DNA of 34,037 bases, taken from contig VGCA01000010.1 of the NCBI GenBank assembly GCA_016870245.1, forward strand, positions 1 through 34,037, in the 5' to 3' direction. The notes beneath the pieces were generated by a model. The model was not told the origin of the DNA. It searched no databases and was given only the letters and a program-made list of their open reading frames with translations. This DNA comes from Actinomycetota bacterium. Its GTDB lineage: Bacteria; Actinomycetota; Acidimicrobiia; IMCC26256; PALSA-555. The translations under genes and the position numbers were made by a program. Shown here one piece after another: positions 6,845-14,503 of this stretch; positions within the stretch are counted from its first letter, which is position 1; each line of letters starts with the position of its first letter.

Positions 6845-6850
6845 ATGTTC
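6845..6850 (-). promoter_or_regulatory. Candidate leaderless -10 for the CoA-transferase gene
   Basis: GAACAT ends six bases before ATG 6838. If used, the alternative GTG at 6856 would not be transcribed. Confidence 0.35.
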
Positions 6851-6886
6851 GGGCACCGGGGCGGCCTCCGTCCAGCCGGTGGGCGA

Positions 6887-8278
6887 TCAGCGCCGCTCGA
6901 AGGTCGCGACGACCCGGACCGCCTTGCCGATCCGAACGCGGCAGCGCGCCCGCTCGCCGGCACACGCGCCCGACCAGCCCGCGAAGCGCGCACCGCGTTC
7001 GGGCTCGGCGTGCAGGTCGACGGTGGTCCGGGCCGGTGCGTCCCACGTGCAGCGTGCATCGCAGGCGTCGGTCAGGGTGGTGATCCGGCCCGAGCCCACC
7101 ACCCGGACCCGGTAGGCCACGAGCGCCTCGAAGGTTGCGGTCACGTCGAGCGCGGAGTCGGCGACCACCGCGCATTGCGTGGCGGGACCGCTGCACGAGC
7201 CGCTCCACCCCCGGAACACGTAGCCGTCGGCCGCGGTGGCGACGAGCCGCACGGTGGTGTCGCCGTCGAACGGGATGCTGCACGCCGGCGGGCAGGCGAT
7301 GCCGGGACCGGCCGACGTCACCCGGCCACCCCCGTCGGGTGTGACCGCGACGGTCACCGGCTGCTGGGGCGCGTCGAGCCGCGCGAGGTACTCCGAAGCT
7401 CGGACGTCGATGCGTCCGGGGATCCCGTGCCCGTAGTAGTCGTCGCGTCCGGGATCGAGGACCATGTCGGAGAGGAACGGGGAGGTCCGCGGCGAGGCGG
7501 TGTCGAGGAGGTCGCCCGACCCTGGCTCGCAGATGTGCCCGTCGTCGTCGGGGCACGCGTGCGGCGCGCCGGTGAGGGGGCCGTTGGTGAACAGGTGGGT
7601 GAGCTCGTGGGCGGCAGTGCTGGCCGGCCAGCCGTCGCCCGCGCCGAGGCCGCCGCCGGGCGAGCAGCCGGGGGACTGCTGGAGGAAGACGAAGGCAGTG
7701 TTCGCGGCGGCCAGCCCGCACACGACCTGGTCGTGGAACGGCCCGACGGGTGCATCGAGGTAGACGAGGTACACGGTGCCGGCCTTGGGGCCGAGGACCC
7801 GCTGCAGCTCGGTGCGCACCGACGCCGCGAGTGTGGCGTCGGGGTTCGCGTACGCCGTCGACGGGCCGGGGAGCGCCAGGGTGGTCAGGTCGAGCGCGCC
7901 GAGGGGCGAGTCGCAGTCGGCGAACGCGGCGAGGTCGAAGCGCGGGGTCCTCCCGGGGTCCTGGCCGCGCCACCAGGCGTCCACCCCGCCGAGGTCGCGC
8001 ACGATGCGCGGTGCCAAGGTGGTGGTCCGGTCGGGGGCGTCGGCCGGGTGGGCGTAGACCACGTGGATCTGGTGGCCGGCGACGGTGTCGGGGCGGTCGG
8101 TGCTCGACGGCTCGGGCGCGCACCAGTCGGTGGGGAGCGTCCCCGCCGCCGTCCCGGCGGCCGTGGCAATGGGCAGCAGGCCCGTCAACGCCAGCACCAG
8201 CGCCGCACCCGTGGCCGCCCGCGTCCGGGTGGCCCTCCGGGCGACGAACGGGGCGACGATGCGGGCTGCGGTCATCAC
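6887..8278 (-). CDS. Secreted HExxH metallopeptidase-like protein with C-terminal GWSG repeats
   Basis: A 463-aa exported protein. Residues 1-45 form a long signal peptide (Arg-rich start, then AALVLALTGLLPIATA). The central part contains AAHELTHLF, a zincin HExxH site (His224, Glu225, His228), near paired cysteines (CGLAAAN...PGCSPGG and ACPDDDGHIC) suggesting disulfides. The C-terminus carries InlB-B-like bacterial repeats, seen as VFRGWSGSCSGPATQCAV and RFAGWSGACAGERARCRV, each followed by V.A.F. The third zinc ligand cannot be fixed by eye, so peptidase activity is inferred. The start is GTG 8278, immediately followed by ATG; no leaderless box is present. It probably acts outside the cell, the repeats serving for surface or matrix contact. 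Confidence 0.8.
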   Translation of the reverse strand: MMTAARIVAPFVARRATRTRAATGAALVLALTGLLPIATAAGTAAGTLPTDWCAPEPSSTDRPDTVAGHQIHVVYAHPADAPDRTTTLAPRIVRDLGGVDAWWRGQDPGRTPRFDLAAFADCDSPLGALDLTTLALPGPSTAYANPDATLAASVRTELQRVLGPKAGTVYLVYLDAPVGPFHDQVVCGLAAANTAFVFLQQSPGCSPGGGLGAGDGWPASTAAHELTHLFTNGPLTGAPHACPDDDGHICEPGSGDLLDTASPRTSPFLSDMVLDPGRDDYYGHGIPGRIDVRASEYLARLDAPQQPVTVAVTPDGGGRVTSAGPGIACPPACSIPFDGDTTVRLVATAADGYVFRGWSGSCSGPATQCAVVADSALDVTATFEALVAYRVRVVGSGRITTLTDACDARCTWDAPARTTVDLHAEPERGARFAGWSGACAGERARCRVRIGKAVRVVATFERR

Positions 8279-8428
8279 CGCACCCCGGGGATGGGGACCC
8301 CGGCCATGGGGGAATCATGGTCGAATCGCGGGTTCCTCGACCGTCAGCAGCGCCGAGGCGTGGTCGACCGCGGGCCCCGTCACCGCCGGCGCAGGATCAG
8401 CTCGAACGGCCGGTGCTCGGCCCATGGC

Positions 8429-9226
8429 TCAGGCGAGGTGCACGCCCAGCGCGGTCACGACGACGACCATCAGCCCGAGCAGCATCTGGCGTATTCCGAT
8501 CACCGTCGGGGGCGCGACCGATCGGTCGGTGAGTCGCTCGAACCCGATCACGACGAGCACGGCAATCGCACCGGCCAGCATCGAGGGCTCGAGCAGGACC
8601 GCCGCCGCGGCGGCGACGACGCTGCATGCGTCGGCGGCGACGAGGGTGGAGGCGGCCACGGGCCGGCCGTGCATCCGGAGGATCTGGGCGCGCACGTGGG
8701 GGATCGCGGTGATCGCCCGGGCGGCGAGCACGAGCCAGGCACTGGTCGCCTCGGCCGACCCGTGACCACCCGCGAGGACGATCATCGCCGCGACCGCGCT
8801 CACCCCGACGGCGCCCGCGAGCTCGGGCAGCAGCCGGCGGCTGCGGGAGCGGGTGTCGAACCAGAGCTCGAGTCCCACGAGCGGGGCCGCCACGACAGCG
8901 GGCCACCAGAACGCGCCGTCGGCGGTGACCACCGCGGTCGCGACGAGGGCGACCAGCACGACGGTCTCCGCGAGGAGCACCTTCCGGGCCAGGGCGGTGC
9001 GGGGCAGCGACCGCCCCCGGTGGCGGTCGACGAGCACGAACCGCAGCGGTGTGCGGGCGACGAATGCGAGCACCGCGGCCACGGCCAGGCAGGCCCCGGC
9101 GACGCTCGGCACGAGGAGCAGCCCGAGCAGCCCGGGCTCGGCGCTCAGACCCCAGCCTCCGTGCTCGGTCGGCAGGGCGACGGTGCGCAACGGTGCGCGG
9201 GTGTGGGCCTCGCCGGGCGCGCTCAC
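8429..9226 (-). CDS. YwiC-like family membrane protein
   Basis: A 265-aa polytopic membrane protein opening with PTEHGGWGLSAEPGLLGLLLVPS, the hallmark of the YwiC-like family, whose function is unknown. Around eight hydrophobic segments follow, separated by basic loops such as RHRGRSLPRTALARK and DTRSRSRR, and HVRAQILRMHGRP recurs before the last pair of helices. The track ORF (581 aa from 10174) is this gene joined to antisense of the methyltransferase. The start GTG 9226 is chosen because the family motif begins about 20 residues later and a small ferredoxin-like frame stops there with a GTGA overlap. No leaderless box precedes it, so it may depend on that upstream frame. Confidence 0.85.
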   Translation of the reverse strand: MSAPGEAHTRAPLRTVALPTEHGGWGLSAEPGLLGLLLVPSVAGACLAVAAVLAFVARTPLRFVLVDRHRGRSLPRTALARKVLLAETVVLVALVATAVVTADGAFWWPAVVAAPLVGLELWFDTRSRSRRLLPELAGAVGVSAVAAMIVLAGGHGSAEATSAWLVLAARAITAIPHVRAQILRMHGRPVAASTLVAADACSVVAAAAAVLLEPSMLAGAIAVLVVIGFERLTDRSVAPPTVIGIRQMLLGLMVVVVTALGVHLA

Positions 9227-9303
9227 CCGTCCCCCGGGGCGTCGTCGGCCGCCGGCTCGTTGCCCCAGCCCTCGCAGAGGCCGGGGTGCACCTTGATCCG
9301 CAC
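9223..9303 (-). pseudogene. Ferredoxin-like N-terminal remnant overlapping the YwiC-like start
   Basis: Read from GTG 9303, this 26-residue frame begins VRIKVHPGLCEGWGN, which looks like the start of a P450-type single-cluster ferredoxin (usual form IxVxPxLCEGWGNC), then turns at once into EPAADDAPGDG and stops at TGA 9223-9225, overlapping GTG 9226 as GTGA. The remaining cluster cysteines are missing, so it cannot bind a cluster. An upstream in-frame GTG at 9357 extends it to 44 aa. I infer a ferredoxin gene that lost its middle, or a small translated leader for the YwiC-like gene. Not in the ORF track. Confidence 0.35.
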
Positions 9304-9427
9304 CCCGCGGGTCGGCGCGCCCCGGGGGATTCGGGAGTCGATCCTCGTGGGTCGCACAGTCGGAGCCTCGACGATTCCGGGCGGGGAGTCCAGGGCCGTA
9401 GGTCCTGAGCCCGGTTCCGCGATGCGC

Positions 9428-9433
9428 CAGAAT
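9428..9433 (+). promoter_or_regulatory. Candidate leaderless -10 for the methyltransferase gene
   Basis: CAGAAT ends six bases before ATG 9440 and decides between ATG 9422 and ATG 9440. Confidence 0.45.
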
Positions 9434-9439
9434 GCGGGG

Positions 9440-10270
9440 ATGGGCAGTTGGTCCCCCGAGGTGGGCGCCGCGCACGCGGTGATCCCTTCGTTGTTCGAGG
9501 TGTACGACGCGGAACTGGTCCCCCTCGTGTTCGAGGGCTACGTCGACGACCTCGTCGCGCGGACGGTCGCGGTCGCCCCCGACGCGGTGCTCGAGGTCGC
9601 GGCCGGCACCGGCGTGGTCACGCGGGGGCTGGCCGCCGCGCTGCCCGCCGACGTGCCGATCACGGCGACGGATCTCGTCGCGGGGATGCTGGAGCGGGCA
9701 CAGGCGGTCGGGACGGCCCGGCCGGTCACCTGGGAGGTGGCCGACGCCCTCGACCTCCCGTACGCCGACGCGAGCTTCGACGCGGTGGTGTGCGGCTTCG
9801 GCGCGATGTTCTTCTCGCCGCACGACGTCGCGTTCGCCCAGGCCCGTCGGGTGCTCCGTCCGGGGGGCACGTACCTCTGCACCGTCTGGGACTGCATCGA
9901 CCGCAACGAGCTCTGCGCGGCGGTCGCCGACGCCGTCGCCGAGATCTTCCCCGACGACCCGCCCGAGTTCCTCACCCGCACCCCGTACGGCTACTTCGAG
10001 CCCGACGTGATCGCGGCCGACCTCGCCGCCGCGGGGTTCACCGCCCGGCCCGAGATCGAGCGGGTCGAGCGTCGGGCTCGCGCTGCGTCGCCGGAGGACG
10101 TCGCCCGGGCGGTGTGCGCCGGGACCCCCCTGCGCGACGAGATCGTCCGCCGGGGCGATGACGCCCTCGCCCACGCGATCCGTGAGACGGCGCGTCGGCT
10201 GGAGGACCGGTTCGGCTCGGCCGACGTGGAGGGGCGGACGGCGGCGCTCGTGGTCACCGTCCGGGCCTGA
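9440..10270 (+). CDS. Class I SAM-dependent methyltransferase
   Basis: A 276-aa UbiE/Methyltransf_11-type enzyme that transfers a methyl group from S-adenosylmethionine to a small molecule. Motif I is VLEVAAGTGVVTRGLA (near residue 47), the acidic end of strand 2 is TATDLVAGML, motif II is FDAVVCGFGAMFF and motif III is RVLRPGGTYLCTVWD. The C-terminal part (DVIAADLAAAGF, then an Arg/Glu-rich helix) is the usual variable substrate cap. The substrate is unknown. The start ATG 9440 is preferred because CAGAAT lies six bases before it. The 2200-aa track ORF ending here is an antisense read-through artefact of which only this end is real. The next gene begins 79 bases later with its own -10. Confidence 0.88.
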   Translation: MGSWSPEVGAAHAVIPSLFEVYDAELVPLVFEGYVDDLVARTVAVAPDAVLEVAAGTGVVTRGLAAALPADVPITATDLVAGMLERAQAVGTARPVTWEVADALDLPYADASFDAVVCGFGAMFFSPHDVAFAQARRVLRPGGTYLCTVWDCIDRNELCAAVADAVAEIFPDDPPEFLTRTPYGYFEPDVIAADLAAAGFTARPEIERVERRARAASPEDVARAVCAGTPLRDEIVRRGDDALAHAIRETARRLEDRFGSADVEGRTAALVVTVRA

Positions 10271-10304
10271 GCGGCGCGCTCGGGGAGTGGCCGGGCGAGC
10301 GGAA

Positions 10305-10310
10305 TAGCAT
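10305..10310 (+). promoter_or_regulatory. Candidate -10 for the first TerB/COQ4-like gene
   Basis: TAGCAT predicts a start near 10317 and a 33-base leader containing GAAAGGA, the ribosome site for GTG 10350. No clear -35 is seen. Confidence 0.35.
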
Positions 10311-10349
10311 GCGCGGACCGGGGGACCATGACCGAAAGGACCCGTCTGC

Positions 10350-11465
10350 GTGGATCCCGACGTGATCCGGAGCGGTGAAGATCAGGAGCGCACCGAAGTC
10401 CGCCTCGTCGCGCGCGGGATCGCCACCGCGGTCGCTCCCGAGGAGGGCCTCACCGACGTCCAGGCCGACCTGCTCGAGGCGATCGCGAGCGCGCTGACCG
10501 GCGTCGACGTCGACTACCGATCGCTCGAACCGCTCGGACCGGAGGAGCTCGCCGAGGTGCTCGCGCGTCGCGACCTCGACTACCGGCAGCGGATCGTGCA
10601 CCACATGGTCCTGGCCGAGCTGGTCCTCCGGCCCATCCCCACGGTCGTGGCCCACCGGGTGCACCTCTACGCGGAGGCGCTCGGCGTGAAGGACGACTTC
10701 GTGCGGCTCGCCCGTCGATACGCGCAGGGCGCGTTCGGGCTCGCCTACAAGGACCTCCAGCGCAACGGGTTCGCCGCCCATCTGCAGGGCGGCGGTGAGG
10801 GCGAGGTCAGCCCCGGGCCGGGCCGGGGGTCGCTCGACCCGGCGGCGGCCCCGTTCGCCCCCGCGGAGCTCGACCCGGAGCTCGAGGCCACCTGGCGCGG
10901 CTTCGCCGGGCTCCCGCCCGACACGCTCGGGTTCCAGGCGTGGGACATGTACGACGCCCGGGGCTTCGAGCTGCCCGGCGGTCCCGGCGGGGCGCCGCGC
11001 TACCTCGCCCAGCACGACTTCGTGCACGTCCTCGCCGACTACGGCACGAACCTCCGCGGCGAGCTCGAGGTGTTCTCGTTCATCGGGCGGGCCGACCCCG
11101 ACCCCAAGGGCTTCGCCTGGCTCGCGACGCTCACCGGCCTGTTCGAGACCGGCTACATCCCGACCACGGGCTTCTTCGACCGGGACGTGCGCGAGCGCGT
11201 GATCCAGGCGCCGGGCATGCACCGGCGGGTCGCCGATGCCATCCGCCGTGGCAAGGAGGTGTGCCGGGCCAACAACCTCGACCTGTTCGAGGTCGACTAC
11301 TACGCCGTCGCCGACCGCCCGGTCGAGGATCTGCGCGCGCACTTCGCGGTCCCGCCCAAGGGCGAGCACGCGCTGGAGGCCGGCTCGGTGGGCCTCTTCG
11401 ACCTGGCGGGGATGTCGGAGATCCAGCAGCAGGCCGTCGCCGCCCGAAGGGGAGCCGCGCAATGA
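10350..11465 (+). CDS. TerB-like/COQ4-like fusion protein (paralogue A)
   Basis: A 371-aa soluble protein with two regions. Residues about 15-130 are all-helical and read like a TerB-type domain (ARGIATAVAPEEGLTDVQADL, then a second half ending AEALGVKDDFVRLARRY). After a Gly/Pro linker (147-170), residues 180-300 resemble COQ4: LPPDTLGFQAWDMYD, then His222-Asp223-x2-His226-x11-Glu238, the exact HDxxHx11E metal motif of COQ4. COQ4 acts at ring carbon C1 in ubiquinone synthesis; this lineage should use menaquinone, so the substrate is probably different. GTG 10350 follows AAAGGA by nine bases. The stop overlaps the next start as ATGA. A paralogue lies at 23308 with the same architecture. Confidence 0.75.
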   Translation: MDPDVIRSGEDQERTEVRLVARGIATAVAPEEGLTDVQADLLEAIASALTGVDVDYRSLEPLGPEELAEVLARRDLDYRQRIVHHMVLAELVLRPIPTVVAHRVHLYAEALGVKDDFVRLARRYAQGAFGLAYKDLQRNGFAAHLQGGGEGEVSPGPGRGSLDPAAAPFAPAELDPELEATWRGFAGLPPDTLGFQAWDMYDARGFELPGGPGGAPRYLAQHDFVHVLADYGTNLRGELEVFSFIGRADPDPKGFAWLATLTGLFETGYIPTTGFFDRDVRERVIQAPGMHRRVADAIRRGKEVCRANNLDLFEVDYYAVADRPVEDLRAHFAVPPKGEHALEAGSVGLFDLAGMSEIQQQAVAARRGAAQ

Positions 11466-11794
11466 GGAACCACAACTTCAGCCAGACCATCGCGATCCGG
11501 TGCGAGGACCCGACGCCCTTGATCGAGCTGCTCGAGCAGTGGGACGTCGACCAGGCCTCCGCCGACATCATGGGGTACATGGGGATCCGGCTCCTCGCCG
11601 ACCGCGAGGAACCCGGCCGCTACCTCATCGTCGCCGACTTCGGCGTGGTGGATCCCGACGTGTCGGCGGCCGACGAGGCCGCCCGCAACAACGAGCGGCC
11701 CGAGACCCAGGCGACCTCGGCGGCGATGCTGGCGCACTGCATCGGCGAGCCCGAGTACCACGACTACGACGAGCTGTACCGCACCGACTTCTGA
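11462..11794 (+). CDS. Small conserved-type protein coupled to the COQ4-like gene, ferredoxin-like fold suspected
   Basis: A 110-aa protein whose ATG overlaps the upstream stop (ATGA), implying coupled, stoichiometric synthesis with the TerB/COQ4-like protein. I do not recognise a named family. The pattern IAIRCEDPTPLIELLEQWD, GYMGIRLLADREEPGRYLIVADF, a helix rich in Ala/Asn, and a final EPEYHDYDELYRTDF suggests a dimeric alpha/beta-barrel domain like antibiotic-biosynthesis monooxygenases, but that is inference. There is no signal peptide or membrane segment. The tail is rich in Tyr, Asp and His (YHDYDELY). The second COQ4-like paralogue at 23308 has no such partner; it is followed by pirin instead. 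Confidence 0.7.
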   Translation: MRNHNFSQTIAIRCEDPTPLIELLEQWDVDQASADIMGYMGIRLLADREEPGRYLIVADFGVVDPDVSAADEAARNNERPETQATSAAMLAHCIGEPEYHDYDELYRTDF

Positions 11795-11807
11795 CGCAGG
11801 TCGGCGA

Positions 11808-12695
11808 TCAGATCGCCTCGTCGAGCATCGGCAGGACCGCCCCGAGGAAGCGGGCCGGCGACTCCACCATCGGGTAGTGCCCGACGCGGTCGAGGTGCAC
11901 GACTGCGGCGTCGGGGCGCGCCTCCTGGAGGCGCTGGGCCATGGGCGCGACCGCGATCGGGTCGTCGAGCCCCCAGACCACTCCCAGGGGCGCCGGGTGC
12001 GACTCGATGGCGCCGGTGAAGCGGCCCTGGCTGCGGCGGCGCTCCTCGATGTAGCGGATGAGCCGCGCCAGCACGCGGTTGCCGTCGCCGTGGCAGATCA
12101 TCGCCGCGTGGGCCCGCAGCTCGGCGTCGGCAACCGCGGTGTGGGGGCTGAACGTGGCCGCCAGCGCGTCCGCCAGCGCGGCCTCGTCGGGGGCGAGGGC
12201 GGGTTCGAGCACCGCGTCGGGCAGCGCGAGCAGCATCTCCTGGCCCGCGGTGAGCTGGGCCATCTCGATGTAGATGCTGCCGTTGGTGACCACGCGGCGG
12301 GTGACGCGCACGTCCCAGTCGCCGTCGAGGTGGCGGGCGAGGAGCTCGCCGCCGACCGTGTTGCCCATGTCGTGGCTGAGAAGGGCGACATCGTCGACCC
12401 CCAGGGCGGCGACGAACGCCTGCGCGATGTCGGCCTGCAGGGCCATCGTGTACGCCACGTCGGGCTTGTCGGACAGCCCGTAGCCGAGCATGTCGAAGAG
12501 CAGCACCCGGCGGTTGCCGCGCAGGCCGTCGAGCACCGCTGCGTAGTCGTACGACGACGTGGGGAAGCCGTGGAGCACGAGCAGGGGCTCGGCGGTCTCG
12601 GGTCCGGCGGCGGGGGCCACCATGGTGAAGACCCGGTGTCCGGCGAGCTCCCGGTGCTCACCCCGCGCCGCCCACCCCGCCACTGCATCCGTCAT
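11808..12695 (-). CDS. Alpha/beta hydrolase, MEST/haloalkane dehalogenase-like
   Basis: A 295-aa alpha/beta hydrolase with an aspartate nucleophile. LLVLHGFPTSSYDY (38-51) is the oxyanion region, LLFDMLGYGLSDKP follows, and the nucleophile elbow is LLSHDMGN with Asp109. The acid is likely in WGLDDPIAV and the base in VGHYPMVESP. The set LLSHDxG, HGFPTSSYD, RYIEERRR and GHYPxxExP closely follows the animal MEST (mesoderm-specific transcript) group, which belongs with haloalkane dehalogenases and epoxide hydrolases. The substrate is unknown. ATG 12695 has TAGCGT six bases upstream. It converges on the 110-aa gene with a 13-base gap, where GGCGAT-CAG-ATCGCC (11803-11817) makes a small hairpin overlapping the stop. 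Confidence 0.88.
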   Translation of the reverse strand: MTDAVAGWAARGEHRELAGHRVFTMVAPAAGPETAEPLLVLHGFPTSSYDYAAVLDGLRGNRRVLLFDMLGYGLSDKPDVAYTMALQADIAQAFVAALGVDDVALLSHDMGNTVGGELLARHLDGDWDVRVTRRVVTNGSIYIEMAQLTAGQEMLLALPDAVLEPALAPDEAALADALAATFSPHTAVADAELRAHAAMICHGDGNRVLARLIRYIEERRRSQGRFTGAIESHPAPLGVVWGLDDPIAVAPMAQRLQEARPDAAVVHLDRVGHYPMVESPARFLGAVLPMLDEAI

Positions 12696-12701
12696 GGCGG
12701 C

Positions 12702-12707
12702 ACGCTA
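12702..12707 (-). promoter_or_regulatory. Candidate leaderless -10 for the alpha/beta hydrolase
   Basis: TAGCGT ends six bases before ATG 12695, a full TAnnnT match. Confidence 0.5.
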
Positions 12708-12723
12708 TCGCTCCGGGCTCCAA

Positions 12724-12729
12724 TAGGGT
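12724..12729 (+). promoter_or_regulatory. Candidate -10 for the amidohydrolase
   Basis: TAGGGT, divergent from the hydrolase box, predicts a start near 12736 and a 35-base leader that contains GGAGGGG before GTG 12771. Confidence 0.35.
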
Positions 12730-12770
12730 GCGGGCCGAGGTCCGGTCGGAACGGGCCACGGGAGGGGACC

Positions 12771-14492
12771 GTGCTCGACACCCGCATCGACGGCGCCACC
12801 GTCGTGGACGGCACCGGCGCACCCGGTCGGTCCGCCGACGTCGGCATCCGCGACGGCAGGGTCGTCGCGCTCGGCCGGCTCGACGAGCCGGCACGCGAGA
12901 CCATCGCGGCCGACGGGCTCGTGGTATGCCCGGGCTTCGTCGACCCGCACACCCACTACGACGCCCAGCTGTTCTGGGACGCCGCGGCGTCGCCCTCGAA
13001 CGTGCACGGGGTGACCACGGTGATCGGGGGCAACTGCTCGTTCGCGCTCGCGCCGCTGCACGCCGACGACGCCGACTACACCCGGCGCATGATGGCGCGC
13101 GTGGAGGGGATGCCCCTGGGCGCCCTCGAGACCGGCGTGCCGTGGTCGTGGGAGACGTTCGGCGAGTACCTCGACGCGCTGGAGGGCCGCATCGGCGTCA
13201 ACGCCGCGTTCCTCGCCGGGCACTCGGCGCTGCGCCGGTACGTGCTCGGGCCCGACGCCAACGTGACGGCCGCCGACGCCGACGGGCTCGCCCGGCTCGA
13301 GGTCGCGCTCGCCGACGCGCTGGCCGCGGGCGCGCTCGGCTTCTCCACCGACATCTCCACCGCCCACATGGACGGCGACGGCGACCCGATCCCCGCGCGC
13401 GGCGCGACGTTCGAGGAGCACCTGGCGCTGTGCGCGGTCGTGGGTCGTCACCCCGGCACCACGCTCGCGGGCATCTTCGACGGCGGCAGCACGGGCTGGA
13501 CCGACGCCGAGGTCGAGCACCTCACCCGCATGTCGGCGATGGCGAACCGGGTCCTCAACTGGAACCTGCTCGTCCCCGACGCCGCGTACCCCGACAAGGT
13601 CGCCCAGCAGCTGGCGCTGTCGACGCACGCACGGGCGCACGGCGGCCGGATCGTCGCGCTGCTGATGCCCACGCTCGTGCCGATGACGATGAGCTTCGGC
13701 ACGTACTGCGCGCTGTTCCTCATCCCGGGGTGGCGCGACACCATGGCCCTCGCGCTCGGAGCGCGCGTGCGGGCGCTTGGCGACCCCGACACCCGCCGGC
13801 GACTCGAGGCCGCCGCCAACAGCGAGGCCGCCGGCATGTTCCGGGTGCTCGGCAACTTCGCGGGCTACCGGATCGGCGACACGCACAGCCCGGCCAACTC
13901 GGGGCTCAGCGGGCGGCTCGTGGGCGACATCGCCCGCGAGCGGGGCGCCGACCCGTTCGACACGCTGGTCGACATCGTGCTCGCCGACGACCTGCGCACC
14001 GTGCTGTGGCCGCCGCCGGCCGGCGACGACGACGCCACGTGGGCCCTGCGGGCGAGCGTGTGGCACGACGAAGACGTCCTGCTCGCCGGCTCGGACGCCG
14101 GTGCCCACCTCGACCGCATGTGCGGAGGCGCGTACCCCACCCAGTTCCTCGCCGACTGCCTCCGGGGGCGTCGCTTCATGCCGCTCGAGCAGGCGGTGCA
14201 CGCGTTCACCGGGAAGCCGGCCGCGCTGTTCGGCCTCCGCGACCGGGGTGTGGTGACCGAGGGTGCCCACGCCGACCTGGTGGTGCTCGACCCGGACACC
14301 GTGGGGGCGGAGCCTGCTCGCCTCGTGACCGACCTGCCCGATGGGGCCGTCCGGCTCGTCGCCGGATCGACCGGGGTGCACCGCGTCCTCGTCAACGGGG
14401 TCGAGACCGTGCGCGACGGCGTGGCCACCGGGGCCACGCCGGGCACGGTGCTGCGCTCGGGCCGCGACACCGACACCGTCACCGCCCGCTGA
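12771..14492 (+). CDS. N-acyl-D-amino-acid deacylase-type amidohydrolase
   Basis: A 573-aa amidohydrolase of the D-aminoacylase group, metal enzymes that hydrolyse N-acyl-D-amino acids and related amides. The N-terminus forms the composite beta-sandwich (VVDGTGAPGRSADVGIRDGRVVALG), followed by CPGFVDPHTHYDAQ with the first metal pair His60/His62, then GVTTVIGGNCSFALAP, a family signature. The last metal Asp lies in AGSDAGAHLD, and the C-terminus returns to the sandwich (GAHADLVVLDPDTV). GTG 12771 with GGAGGGG is chosen; the 871-aa track ORF adds antisense sequence of the hydrolase. The length is slightly above the usual 480-550. The actual substrate may be a D-amino acid derivative or another cyclic or acyl amide. 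Confidence 0.9.
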   Translation: MLDTRIDGATVVDGTGAPGRSADVGIRDGRVVALGRLDEPARETIAADGLVVCPGFVDPHTHYDAQLFWDAAASPSNVHGVTTVIGGNCSFALAPLHADDADYTRRMMARVEGMPLGALETGVPWSWETFGEYLDALEGRIGVNAAFLAGHSALRRYVLGPDANVTAADADGLARLEVALADALAAGALGFSTDISTAHMDGDGDPIPARGATFEEHLALCAVVGRHPGTTLAGIFDGGSTGWTDAEVEHLTRMSAMANRVLNWNLLVPDAAYPDKVAQQLALSTHARAHGGRIVALLMPTLVPMTMSFGTYCALFLIPGWRDTMALALGARVRALGDPDTRRRLEAAANSEAAGMFRVLGNFAGYRIGDTHSPANSGLSGRLVGDIARERGADPFDTLVDIVLADDLRTVLWPPPAGDDDATWALRASVWHDEDVLLAGSDAGAHLDRMCGGAYPTQFLADCLRGRRFMPLEQAVHAFTGKPAALFGLRDRGVVTEGAHADLVVLDPDTVGAEPARLVTDLPDGAVRLVAGSTGVHRVLVNGVETVRDGVATGATPGTVLRSGRDTDTVTAR

Positions 14493-14503
14493 CCCGCCTC
14501 GCC

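Noticed and set aside
8380-8445. A minus-strand frame reading PEPWAEHRPFELILRRR downstream of the YwiC-like stop
   Set aside because: It resembles a protein C-terminus, but there is no start and no upstream homologous frame; coincidence in GC-rich sequence is likely.
3668-10270. A 2200-codon open frame on the + strand
   Set aside because: It runs antisense to four recognisable minus-strand genes and its protein is low-complexity Arg/Gly/His/Asp filler; stop codons are simply rare in this GC-rich DNA. Only the last 276 codons are a real gene.
12705-14381. A 558-codon ORF antisense to the amidohydrolase
   Set aside because: The sense strand is a clear amidohydrolase with metal motifs; the antisense product is repetitive Arg/Gly/Val/His.
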